A DNA stretch of 64,000 nt from assembly GCF_002019855.1 (NCBI RefSeq), contig NZ_CM007717.1:7759750-7823749 (forward strand), read 5' to 3'. The notes under the pieces are model-generated. The model saw nothing but the letters and a program-made list of their open reading frames with translations, had not been told where the DNA came from and made no database searches. This DNA comes from Streptomyces antibioticus (lineage in GTDB: Bacteria; Actinomycetota; Actinomycetes; Streptomycetales; Streptomycetaceae). Both the position numbers and the translations under genes were made by a program. Positions 1 through 7,078 of the stretch are shown piece after piece; the stretch's first letter is position 1, and the number at the start of each line of letters is the position of its first letter.

Positions 1-839
1 TCGTGACCCGGCTGCGCAGCCGGGAAGCCTTCGACGAGCAGGACTGCGTCCTCATCGACGAACTCGCGGCCCGCGCCGCCCTGAACATCGACAACGCCCT
101 GATGTACACCCGGCAGCGCACCGCCGCCTTCACCCTCCAGCGCAGTCTGACCAACAGTGCCCTGCCCACCGTCCCCGGCCTCGAACTCACCGGCCGCTAC
201 CTGCCCGCCAGCGCCCACGACGTCGGCGGCGACTGGTACGACGTCATCGCGCTGCCCGACGGCCGCACCGGACTCGTCATCGGCGACGTCATGGGCCACG
301 GCATCCACGCCGCCGCCGTCATGGGCCAGCTCCGCGCGGCCGTGCGCACCCTCGCCCGGCACGAGGTGCACCCCGCCCATCTGCTCGCCTCCCTGGACGC
401 CGTCGTGGCCGACATGGGCGAGGACGAGATGGCGACCTGCGTCTACGCCGTGTTCGACCCCGCCACCGGCGCCTGCCGGATCGCCCGGGCCGGGCATCCG
501 CCGCCCGCCGTCCTGACCCCGTCCGGCGCGGTCGTCTTCCTCGACGGCCCGCCCGGCACCCCGCTGGGCACCGGCGGCCACGAGTTCCGCACCGAGGAGG
601 TCCATCTGCCGCCGGGCAGCCTGATGGTCCTCTACACCGACGGGCTCATCGAGGCCCGCGACCGGGACCTCGACCAGGGGCTGCGACAGCTCGCCCAGGC
701 CCTGCGCACCCCCGAGACCTCGCTCGCGGCCCTCTGCGACGGCGTCATCGCCCGCATGCTGCCGCACGCCGCGCAGGACGACGTCGCGGTCCTCATGGCC
801 AGGCCCCAGAACGGCCACCCGAGCGGCGCCCCGGGCTGA
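1..839 (+). CDS. SpoIIE/PP2C-type protein phosphatase, 5' truncated by window edge
   Basis: The frame is open from the first complete codon at position 3, so this is the C-terminal part (about 278 residues) of a longer protein. The first 35 residues (ending in ALNIDNALMYTRQR) look like the last helix of a GAF sensor domain. The rest is a SpoIIE-type PP2C serine phosphatase domain, with the metal-binding motifs VGGDWYDV, GDVMGHG and YTDGLIEAR, and DDVAVL near the end. Proteins of this kind usually dephosphorylate anti-anti-sigma factors in partner-switching pathways, and Streptomyces encodes dozens with GAF or PAS sensors. The target cannot be read here. An RsbW-like kinase lies 17 kb away, but nothing links the two. 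The call is sure at family level; the sensor part lies outside the window. Confidence 0.9.
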   Translation, partial: VTRLRSREAFDEQDCVLIDELAARAALNIDNALMYTRQRTAAFTLQRSLTNSALPTVPGLELTGRYLPASAHDVGGDWYDVIALPDGRTGLVIGDVMGHGIHAAAVMGQLRAAVRTLARHEVHPAHLLASLDAVVADMGEDEMATCVYAVFDPATGACRIARAGHPPPAVLTPSGAVVFLDGPPGTPLGTGGHEFRTEEVHLPPGSLMVLYTDGLIEARDRDLDQGLRQLAQALRTPETSLAALCDGVIARMLPHAAQDDVAVLMARPQNGHPSGAPG

Positions 840-868
840 CCGCCCCGCCCCGCCGTAACCTGGTCGCC

Positions 869-1852
869 GTGCCGCCGACCTCGACCCCGCCCCCTTCTCC
901 CTCCGCCCGGCTGCGGCGCGTCGCCGTCCTGGTGCTGGAAGGCGCGAAACCCCTCGACGTCGGCATCCCGGCGCAGGTGTTCACGACCCGCGCGAGCATG
1001 CCGTACGAGGTCCGGGTGTGCGGCGCCGCGCCCGGCCTGGTCACCGGCGGCGACGGACTCTCGTACCACGTGGCGCACGGGCTGGACGCGCTGAGCTGGG
1101 CCGATGTCGTCTTCATCCCCGGCTACCGCTTCCCGGACCGCGAGGACCCGCCGCGCCCGGTCGTCGACGCGCTGCTCGCCGCGCACACCCGGGGCGCCCG
1201 GCTCGCCGCCATCTCCACGGGCGCCTTCGCGCTCGCCGCCACCGGGCTGCTGGACGGGCGGCGCGCCACCACGCACTGGCACTACGCCCGCGCCCTGGCG
1301 GCCCGGCACCCGCTGGTCCAGGTCGACGAGAACGTCCTGTTCGTGGACGAGGGCAGCGTCCTGACCTCGGCCGGCGCCGCCTCCGGGATCGACCTCTGTC
1401 TGCACATCCTGCGCGGCGACCTCGGCGTGGCCGCCTCCAACCACGCGGCCCGGCGGCTGGTCGCCGCCCCCTACCGCAGCGGCGGGCAGGCCCAGTACGT
1501 GCCGCGCAGCGTGCCCGAACCGCTCGGCGAACGGTTCGCCGCCACCCGCGAATGGGCCCTGCACCGGCTGGACGAACCCCTCACCCTGGAGACCCTCGCC
1601 CGGCACGCCGCGGTCTCCCCGCGCACCTTCTCCCGCCGGTTCGTGGAGGACACCGGCTACACCCCGATGCAGTGGGTGATGCGCGCCCGCATCGACCGCG
1701 CCCGTGAGCTGCTCGAACGCTCCGAACGCGGCGTGGAGCAGATCGCGGGCGACGTCGGCCTCGGCACGGGCGCCAATCTGCGGCTGCACTTCCAGCAGAT
1801 CCTCGGGACCACCCCGAGCGAGTACCGGCGCACCTTCACCCAAGGTGCCTAG
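869..1852 (+). CDS. GlxA-family transcriptional regulator (DJ-1/PfpI domain plus AraC HTH)
   Basis: The 327-residue protein starts at GTG 869, 29 bases after the phosphatase stop. Residues about 15-190 form a DJ-1/PfpI-like class I glutamine amidotransferase fold (VLEGAKPLDVGIPAQVF at the start, then ISTGAFALAATGLLDGRRATTHW). The usual nucleophile-elbow Cys position reads STGAF, so the domain is probably a ligand sensor and not an enzyme. Residues about 225-320 are an AraC/XylS double helix-turn-helix (LARHAAVSPRTFSRRF, IAGDVGLGTGANLRLHFQ). This is the usual architecture of GlxA/FtrA-type regulators. The nearest same-strand gene is gap at 1955. Target genes and ligand are unknown. Confidence 0.88.
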   Translation: MPPTSTPPPSPSARLRRVAVLVLEGAKPLDVGIPAQVFTTRASMPYEVRVCGAAPGLVTGGDGLSYHVAHGLDALSWADVVFIPGYRFPDREDPPRPVVDALLAAHTRGARLAAISTGAFALAATGLLDGRRATTHWHYARALAARHPLVQVDENVLFVDEGSVLTSAGAASGIDLCLHILRGDLGVAASNHAARRLVAAPYRSGGQAQYVPRSVPEPLGERFAATREWALHRLDEPLTLETLARHAAVSPRTFSRRFVEDTGYTPMQWVMRARIDRARELLERSERGVEQIAGDVGLGTGANLRLHFQQILGTTPSEYRRTFTQGA

Positions 1853-1954
1853 CAGCGCGGCCTGGCGAGATCCTTGCGAACCATGGCGCTCACGCCTCGG
1901 CCACGGACGGGCGCGGCGCGCGAGGCTTGGTGGCGAACGGAAGGGACACCATTC

Positions 1955-2950
1955 ATGACTCGCATCGCCATCAACGGATTCGGCCGCATCGGACGCAACG
2001 TGCTGCGCGCGCTCCTGGAGCGCGACACGACCCTCGAGGTCGTCGCCGTCAACGACCTGACCGAGCCCGCCGCCCTCGCGCGCCTCCTCGCCTTCGACTC
2101 CACGTCCGGCCGGCTGGGCCGCCCGGTCACCGTCGAGGACGGCGCCCTGGTCGTCGACGGCCACCGGATCAAGGTGCTCGCCGAGCGGGAGCCCGCGCAG
2201 CTTCCCTGGGCCGAGCTGGGCGTCGACCTGGTGCTGGAGGCGACCGGCCGCTTCACCTCCGCCAAGGCCGCCCGCGCCCACCTCGACGCGGGTGCGAAGA
2301 AGGTGCTCGTCAGCGCGCCCTCCGACGGTGCGGACGTCACCCTCGCGTACGGCGTGAACACCGACGCCTACGACGCCGAGCTGCACACGATCGTCTCGAA
2401 CGCGTCCTGCACGACCAACGCGCTCGCCCCGCTGGCCAAGGTCCTCGACGACCTCGCCGGCATCGAGCACGGCTTCATGACGACCGTGCACGCCTACACC
2501 CAGGAGCAGAACCTCCAGGACGGCCCGCACCGCGACCCGCGCCGCGCCCGCGCCGCCGGCGTCAACATCGTGCCGACCACGACCGGCGCCGCCAAGGCGA
2601 TCGGCCTGGTGCTGCCCAACCTCGACGGCAAGCTGTCCGGCGACTCGATCCGGGTGCCCGTGCCGGTCGGCTCCATCGTCGAGCTGAACACGACCGTCGC
2701 CCGTGACGTGACCCGCGAGGACGTGCTGGCGGCCTACCGCACCGCGGCCGAGGGCCCCCTCGCCGGTGTCCTGGAGTACTCCGAGGACGCGCTCGTGTCG
2801 TCCGACATCACCGGCAACCCCGCCTCCTCGATCTTCGACTCGGAGCTGACCCGCGTCGACGGCCGCCACGTCAAGGTGGTCGCCTGGTACGACAACGAGT
2901 GGGGCTTCTCCAACCGTGTCATCGACACGCTGGAACTGCTCGCCCGCTGA
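1955..2950 (+). CDS. gap: type I glyceraldehyde-3-phosphate dehydrogenase
   Basis: The 331-residue enzyme oxidises glyceraldehyde 3-phosphate to 1,3-bisphosphoglycerate with NAD in central glycolysis. The N-terminus carries the Rossmann motif INGFGRIGR. The catalytic Cys152 lies in SNASCTTN, and the C-terminal WYDNEWGFSNR signature is intact. The frame is open upstream to 1874, but ATG 1955 has a GGAAGGG ribosome site 9 bases upstream and starts exactly at the family's conserved N-terminus (MTRIAINGFG), so it is chosen. Streptomyces genomes often carry more than one gap gene; this one stands alone, away from pgk and tpi, and is likely a secondary copy. That last point is inference from context. 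Confidence 0.95.
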   Translation: MTRIAINGFGRIGRNVLRALLERDTTLEVVAVNDLTEPAALARLLAFDSTSGRLGRPVTVEDGALVVDGHRIKVLAEREPAQLPWAELGVDLVLEATGRFTSAKAARAHLDAGAKKVLVSAPSDGADVTLAYGVNTDAYDAELHTIVSNASCTTNALAPLAKVLDDLAGIEHGFMTTVHAYTQEQNLQDGPHRDPRRARAAGVNIVPTTTGAAKAIGLVLPNLDGKLSGDSIRVPVPVGSIVELNTTVARDVTREDVLAAYRTAAEGPLAGVLEYSEDALVSSDITGNPASSIFDSELTRVDGRHVKVVAWYDNEWGFSNRVIDTLELLAR

Positions 2951-2961
2951 CCGGGCCGCCG

Positions 2962-3468
2962 TCAGGCCTCTTCGGCCGGCAGCGCGTACAGCCCGGGCAG
3001 GTTGACCACGATCGCCTCCTGGGTGCTGCGGGCGATGACCACGACGGCCTCCTCGGCCGGGTCGGGGTTCTCCTCGCGGTGCGGGACGAACGGCGGGACG
3101 AAGATGTAGTCGCCGGGGGAGGTGCGCAGCCGTATCTCCTCCGGGCGCTCGCCGGAGTCGTCGAGGAACACGAACTCCGGGTGTCCGCTGACGATGTAGA
3201 TCGCCGTCTCCGACTCGCCGTGGTGGTGGTCGGAGGACGAGGTGGCGGGCGCGACATGGGTCTGGCCCATCCACAGCTTCTCGGACCCGACGGTCCGTCC
3301 GCTGACGGCGGCGAACCGGCGCATGCCGCCGGTCTGGGCGGTGTCGCCGTCCAGGGCGTCGGCGCGGACGTGGTGCAGCCGGGCGCGCAGGGGGGTCGCC
3401 GACGGCCCGGACACGTCGTGCAGATGGGGGTGGAAGCCTTCACCGGGGGCAGTCAACGGCTCGCTCAT
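2962..3468 (-). CDS. cupin-domain protein
   Basis: A 168-residue single-domain cupin. The metal-binding motif 1 is visible as DHHHGESETAIYIVSG and motif 2 as PGDYIFVPPFVPHREEN, with His and Glu ligands retained, so a metal-dependent dioxygenase, isomerase or sensor role is possible. The substrate is unknown. It ends 11 bases from the gap stop (convergent) and is divergent from the Rrf2 regulator at 3608. No clear Shine-Dalgarno precedes ATG 3468, and the candidate promoter (3477-3506) would place the transcript start at or next to the ATG, so translation may be leaderless. Divergence from Rrf2 suggests control by it. Confidence 0.85.
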   Translation of the reverse strand: MSEPLTAPGEGFHPHLHDVSGPSATPLRARLHHVRADALDGDTAQTGGMRRFAAVSGRTVGSEKLWMGQTHVAPATSSSDHHHGESETAIYIVSGHPEFVFLDDSGERPEEIRLRTSPGDYIFVPPFVPHREENPDPAEEAVVVIARSTQEAIVVNLPGLYALPAEEA

Positions 3469-3476
3469 GAGCCCGG

Positions 3477-3506
3477 ACGCTAGGTCGCCCCTGAAAAGGA
3501 TGTCAA
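3477..3506 (-). promoter_or_regulatory. putative promoter of the cupin gene, overlapping a degenerate operator
   Basis: On the minus strand TTGACA (3506-3501) is followed after 18 bases by TAGCGT (3482-3477). The ATG at 3468 lies 8 bases downstream, leaving little room for a leader. Read on the minus strand, the 17 bases from 3515 downward (GACACCTCTTGACATCC) match 13 of 17 bases of the sequence at 5007-5023 (GACACCTTTTGGTGTCC), which contains a perfect palindrome, so the same regulator might bind both. Confidence 0.5.
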
Positions 3507-3607
3507 GAGGTGTCCATTACGGTTCACCTGCGGCAATGTTCCCGCAACGTTGGGGGAGAACCCATGGAGACCCCTCGGCCGGGCCGCCCGTCAGGCATGA
3601 TGTGGGC

Positions 3608-4039
3608 ATGCATATCTCCGCGAAGGCGGACTACGCCGCGCGGGCCCTTCTGGAGCTCGCCCGCGAACCCTCCCGCCCGCTCAGTTGCGAGGCCATCGCC
3701 TCCGCCCAGCAGATTCCGTTCCGGTTTCTGAAGTCCGTGGTGGGCGAACTGCGCAGGGCCGGACTCGTCCGCAGCCGGCGCGGCTGCGAGGGCGGGTACT
3801 GGCTCGGCCGGCCCGCCGGCGAGATCACCCTCCTCGATGTCGCCCGCGCGGTTGACGGCGACCTGATCACCCTGCGCGGCGAACCGCTGGACACCCTCGC
3901 CTACCCGGGCCCCGCGACCGGCCTCCCGGGCATCTGGCGCCGCGTCGAGGCGGACGCGGCGGCGGTCCTCGGCGGAGTGACCCTCGCCTCCCTCCTCCCG
4001 GCGGACATCGAGCCCCTGGCCGGCCAGGGAGCCGCGTGA
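3608..4039 (+). CDS. Rrf2-family transcriptional regulator without Fe-S cysteines
   Basis: The 143-residue protein has the classic Rrf2 start (MHISAKADYAARALLELA), a winged helix (residues about 10-60) and the wing motif GCEGGYWLGRPAGEITLLDVARAVDG. The cluster-binding cysteines found near residues 90-110 in IscR, NsrR and RsrR are absent; the only cysteines are near residues 28 and 60. It is therefore more like CymR-type members that use protein partners or other signals. The open frame extends to 3242, but the family N-terminus begins at ATG 3608. CATGAT at 3595-3600 sits 7 bases before that ATG with no ribosome site between, so a leaderless transcript is likely. Its stop overlaps the next gene by 4 bases (GTGA). 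A sulfur- or redox-linked role is inferred from the neighbours. Confidence 0.88.
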   Translation: MHISAKADYAARALLELAREPSRPLSCEAIASAQQIPFRFLKSVVGELRRAGLVRSRRGCEGGYWLGRPAGEITLLDVARAVDGDLITLRGEPLDTLAYPGPATGLPGIWRRVEADAAAVLGGVTLASLLPADIEPLAGQGAA

Positions 4040-4965
4040 CGGCCCCGCGAGGCGCCCTGTCATCGGCCGGCGGGCTGCCCGAAGTCGTCGAGTACACCGA
4101 CCCGTTGTGCCCCTGGGCCTGGGGTTCGGAGCCCGTGTTCCGGCGGTTGCGGGCGGCCTTGGACGGACGGGCGCGATGGCGTCGGGTGTTCTGCATCCTC
4201 TTCGACGAGGACGACGACCCCGCGCCCGACCCCGCCGCCGAGACCGCCTGGTACGCCCGGTACGTCGAGGAGATCACCGCGCACACCGGGGCGCCGCGCG
4301 CGGCCCGGCTGGACCGGGTCGCCGCGAGCTCCTGGCCCGCCTCGCTGGTCGCCAAGGCCGCCGAACACCAGGGCGCGCAGGTGGCCGACCGGGTGCTGCG
4401 CCGGCTGCGCGAGACGGTGTTCGTGCTGGGCGACCCCGCCGACACCCCCGAACGGGCCCTCGCCGCGGTACGGGGCGTGCCCGGCCTGGACCTGCCACGG
4501 CTGGCGGCCGACGCCGCGTCACCCGCCGTACGGGAGCGGGTGCGCGCCGACCGGGCCGAGGCGCGGCGGCCGGTGCGCGAGGTGCTGGCTGCGCAGAGCG
4601 GCTCCCCGCACGCCGGCACCGCCAAGGAGACCGACGACGGCCACCGCTACGCCCTGCCGACCCTGCTGGTGCGGGTACCGGGCGCGTACCGCGCGGTGCC
4701 CGGCTGGCGGACGTACGAGGAGTACGCCGCCGCCGTCGACGCCCTGTGCCCGGGCCTCCTCGTGACACCCGCGCCGCTCGCCCCGGCCGAGGCGCTGGCC
4801 CGCCACCGGACCCTGACCGAGGCGGAGGCCCGGCTGCTGGCCGACGGGCCGTGGCCCCCGGCCGGCACCCCGCGGATCCCCACCGGGAACGGCCCGTTGT
4901 GGCTGCACCCGGCGGAGGCCGCGGTGCACCCCGCCGCCCCCTCGCGGCCACCGTCCGCGCCCTGA
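4036..4965 (+). CDS. DsbA-like thioredoxin-fold protein with CPWA active site
   Basis: The 309-residue protein starts at GTG 4036, overlapping the Rrf2 stop, so the two are translationally coupled. Residues about 15-225 match the DsbA/FrnE-like thioredoxin fold: EYTDPLCPWAWGSEPVF near the N-terminus, an alpha-helical insertion, and the cis-Pro region ALPTLLVRV. The usual CxxC is CPWA, so only one cysteine remains. A classical disulfide exchange is unlikely; a glutathione- or adaptor-type role (as in other single-Cys members) is possible. There is no signal peptide, so it is cytoplasmic. The last 80 residues are Pro/Ala-rich and not recognisable. Coupling to an Rrf2 regulator points to a redox or sulfur response (inference). 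Confidence 0.75.
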   Translation: MTAPRGALSSAGGLPEVVEYTDPLCPWAWGSEPVFRRLRAALDGRARWRRVFCILFDEDDDPAPDPAAETAWYARYVEEITAHTGAPRAARLDRVAASSWPASLVAKAAEHQGAQVADRVLRRLRETVFVLGDPADTPERALAAVRGVPGLDLPRLAADAASPAVRERVRADRAEARRPVREVLAAQSGSPHAGTAKETDDGHRYALPTLLVRVPGAYRAVPGWRTYEEYAAAVDALCPGLLVTPAPLAPAEALARHRTLTEAEARLLADGPWPPAGTPRIPTGNGPLWLHPAEAAVHPAAPSRPPSAP

Positions 4966-5006
4966 CCCGGCTCTGACCTGGCGTTAGTCGCCGTCCCACC
5001 GAATGA

Positions 5007-5022
5007 GACACCTTTTGGTGTC
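5007..5022. promoter_or_regulatory. perfect inverted repeat upstream of the sulfur-operon promoter
   Basis: GACACC-TTTT-GGTGTC is a perfect 6-bp inverted repeat whose right end lies 2 bases before the -35 hexamer of the leader-peptide promoter. The position fits an operator. A degenerate version lies in the cupin/Rrf2 intergenic region. It could also be a weak terminator for the preceding gene (4965), but it is short and has no T-tract beyond the loop. Confidence 0.45.
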
Positions 5023-5024
5023 CA

Positions 5025-5054
5025 TTGACAGCCGGTGACGGCTGCCCGCAGGAT
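5025..5054 (+). promoter_or_regulatory. promoter of the leader peptide and ABC-transporter operon
   Basis: TTGACA (5025-5030), 18-base spacer, CAGGAT (5049-5054). A start about 7 bases after the -10 falls at or next to the ATG at 5062, which would make the leader-peptide transcript leaderless. The purine stretch CAGGA in the -10 could alternatively act as a Shine-Dalgarno if transcription starts further upstream. Confidence 0.6.
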
Positions 5055-5061
5055 GTGCAGC

Positions 5062-5136
5062 ATGCTCACGACGCACCCCGGCGTGGTGTGCCGCTACGTG
5101 GATCTGCGGCGCACCTGTAGCGCCCTCTGTCGCTGA
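5062..5136 (+). CDS. cysteine-rich leader peptide (24 aa), probable attenuator of the sulfur operon
   Basis: A 24-codon frame from ATG 5062 to TGA 5134-5136. It has Cys at positions 10, 19 and 23 and ends VDLRRTCSALCR. This matches the pattern of short actinobacterial leader peptides (an R/H-x-VDL-x-R stretch followed by cysteines) found in front of sulfur-acquisition genes. In mycobacteria, cysteine-rich upstream frames of leaderless transcripts attenuate downstream sulfur genes according to cysteine supply; I infer the same logic here. The gene downstream at 5440 is the first of an ABC transporter/flavin monooxygenase operon. An in-frame upstream ATG at 5053 is possible but lies inside the -10 box. 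The frame is too short for standard gene finders. Confidence 0.75.
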   Translation: MLTTHPGVVCRYVDLRRTCSALCR

Positions 5137-5439
5137 CCGACCGCCGCCCCGGCTCTCCGGGCGCCCGGCCCCTCGGCCGGCACCGGCCCGCAGGCTTCCC
5201 GCCGCGCCCGCCGCTCGCGCCCCGTCCGACGCGTTCCCCGCGTTCCACCGCCGCTTCACGGTCCCTCTCCCGTCGCGCCCTCCGACGTCCCGCGCCCTGA
5301 CCGGGCCGCGCCGCACCCCCGTGTGCGTGCCCGGCCTGCCCGCGGCGGCCGGACGGCGGTGCGCGCCGTGCGGACGGACCGTCCCCGCCGCCGATCCCGC
5401 GAGCCCCGCACGGGTCGGAGCCCTCGAAGAGAGAACGAG
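5137..5439 (+). promoter_or_regulatory. untranslated region between leader peptide and operon, C-rich
   Basis: This gap of about 300 bases holds no convincing gene. From about 5180 to 5300 the sense strand is markedly rich in C and poor in G and A, with few obvious stable hairpins. That is the composition expected of a Rho loading region. With the cysteine-rich frame just upstream, a Rho-dependent attenuation model is reasonable, but no antiterminator or terminator hairpin can be named with confidence by eye. Confidence 0.35.
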
Positions 5440-7011
5440 ATGTCCGCACGCCTCACGCCCCGTCCCGCCGCACCGACCGTCCGACCCGCTCGCGCCCGCC
5501 GGCTGCGCACCGCGGCCCTGAGCGCCGGCCTCGCCACCGTGCTGGTCGCCGCGCTGAGCGCCTGCGGCGACGGGGCCTCGGCCTCCGCCGGCGGCTCCAC
5601 CCTGAAGTGGACGTCGTCCTACTTCCCCTCCCACTGGGACCCGGTCGTCTCCGGCAGCGGTGCCCAGTTCCGTGAACTCGCCCTGGTGTACGCCTCGTTG
5701 ACCCGCACCGACGAGAAGGGCAACGCCGTGCCCGACCTGGCCGAGAGCTGGGAGTACAACGACAAGGGCGACCAGATCACCTTCCACCTCCGCTCCGGCC
5801 TGAAGTTCAGCGACGGCGAGCCCGTCGACGCGCAGGCCGTCAAGGCGGCCGTGGAACGCGCCCAGAAGCAGAAGAACTCCGCGCTCTTCGGCGACCTGAC
5901 GTCCATCAAGTCCGTGACGGCCGACGGCCTGGACGCGGTGATCAGCCTGACCCAGGTCGACTACCAGATACCCCAGCTCCTCGGTCAGCGCGTGCTCCAG
6001 ATCGCCAGCCCCAAGGCGGCGAAGTCGCCCACCGAACTGGACCGCAACCCGGTCGGCGCGGGCCCGTTCGTCGTCACCCAGCTCGTGCCGGGCACCAAGG
6101 CGGTCCTCAAGAAGAACCCGGACTACTGGGACGCGGACAACATCCACATCGACAACGTCGAACTCACCTCCGCCCCCGACGCCTCCACCGTCGTCTCCGG
6201 ACTCCAGACCGGCGTCTACAACTTCGCCGACATCGACCCCAGCCAGGCCGACGCCGCCAAGAAGGCCGGCCTCGACGTCTTCGTCCAGCCCGGGTTCAAC
6301 GCCTCCAACCTCAGCCTGAACATCAACAAGGCGCCCTTCGACGACGACCGGGTGGTGGACGCCGTACGCCACGCGATCAACCGTCAGGAGTTCGTGGACA
6401 AGCTGACGTTCGGCTACGGCGAGGCCACCGACCAGCCCTTCCCCAAGGGGTACGTGGCCTACGACCCCAAGTCGGCCGACACCTACGCCTACGACCCCGA
6501 GAAGGCCAAGAAGCTGCTCGCCGAGGCCGGACACGAGTCCGGCGACATCAAGCTCGACCTGGTCATCCCCGCGGAGGATCCGCAGGCCGAGATCGTGCAG
6601 TCGCAGCTCGCCAAGGTCGGCATCACCGTCACCATCAAGATCGACAAGAACTGGGCGACGCCGTTCTTCGCCAAGAACCTCACCTTCTCCCTCTACGGCA
6701 CCACCGGCCGGGACTCCGCGGTGCAGACCCTCACCGCCCACTTCGGCCCCAACGGCCCGCTGAACCTCAGCTCCCCCTACGAGCCCGCCGGTTTCGAGGC
6801 CGCCGTCGCCAAGGTCCGTCAGACCCCGCTCGACGCCCCGGACTACACCGAGGTCCTGCGGTCCGCGACCCGGGCCGGCCTGGAGAGCAAGGCGCTCGTC
6901 TTCACCTACTCCTCGCCCAACCTCATCGCCAAGAGCAAGAACATCTCCGACCTGCCGAAGAACCCCGCGCACATCGACTGGACCGGAGTGACCATCTCCG
7001 GCGGCAACTGA
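5440..7011 (+). CDS. ABC transporter substrate-binding lipoprotein (OppA/DppA family)
   Basis: The 523-residue protein starts at ATG 5440 behind GAAGAGAG. It has a basic N-terminus, a hydrophobic segment and a lipobox LSAC with Cys42 as the likely lipidated residue. The mature part is the SBP_bac_5 fold used for peptides, nickel and many other solutes (early WTSSYFPSHWDPV, LTRTDEKGNAVPDLAESWEYN, FHLRSGLKFSDGEPV). It captures the substrate outside the membrane for the permeases at 7079 and 8111 and ATPases at 8998 and 9885. The downstream organosulfur-type monooxygenase and the cysteine leader suggest a sulfur compound (glutathione-like or a sulfonate/thioether), but the ligand cannot be read from sequence. 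Confidence 0.92.
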   Translation: MSARLTPRPAAPTVRPARARRLRTAALSAGLATVLVAALSACGDGASASAGGSTLKWTSSYFPSHWDPVVSGSGAQFRELALVYASLTRTDEKGNAVPDLAESWEYNDKGDQITFHLRSGLKFSDGEPVDAQAVKAAVERAQKQKNSALFGDLTSIKSVTADGLDAVISLTQVDYQIPQLLGQRVLQIASPKAAKSPTELDRNPVGAGPFVVTQLVPGTKAVLKKNPDYWDADNIHIDNVELTSAPDASTVVSGLQTGVYNFADIDPSQADAAKKAGLDVFVQPGFNASNLSLNINKAPFDDDRVVDAVRHAINRQEFVDKLTFGYGEATDQPFPKGYVAYDPKSADTYAYDPEKAKKLLAEAGHESGDIKLDLVIPAEDPQAEIVQSQLAKVGITVTIKIDKNWATPFFAKNLTFSLYGTTGRDSAVQTLTAHFGPNGPLNLSSPYEPAGFEAAVAKVRQTPLDAPDYTEVLRSATRAGLESKALVFTYSSPNLIAKSKNISDLPKNPAHIDWTGVTISGGN

Positions 7012-7078
7012 CACCCGCCCGGCTCCCACGACAGGCCCTCCCACCACAGGCCCTTCCACTACAGACAAGGGGCAACCC

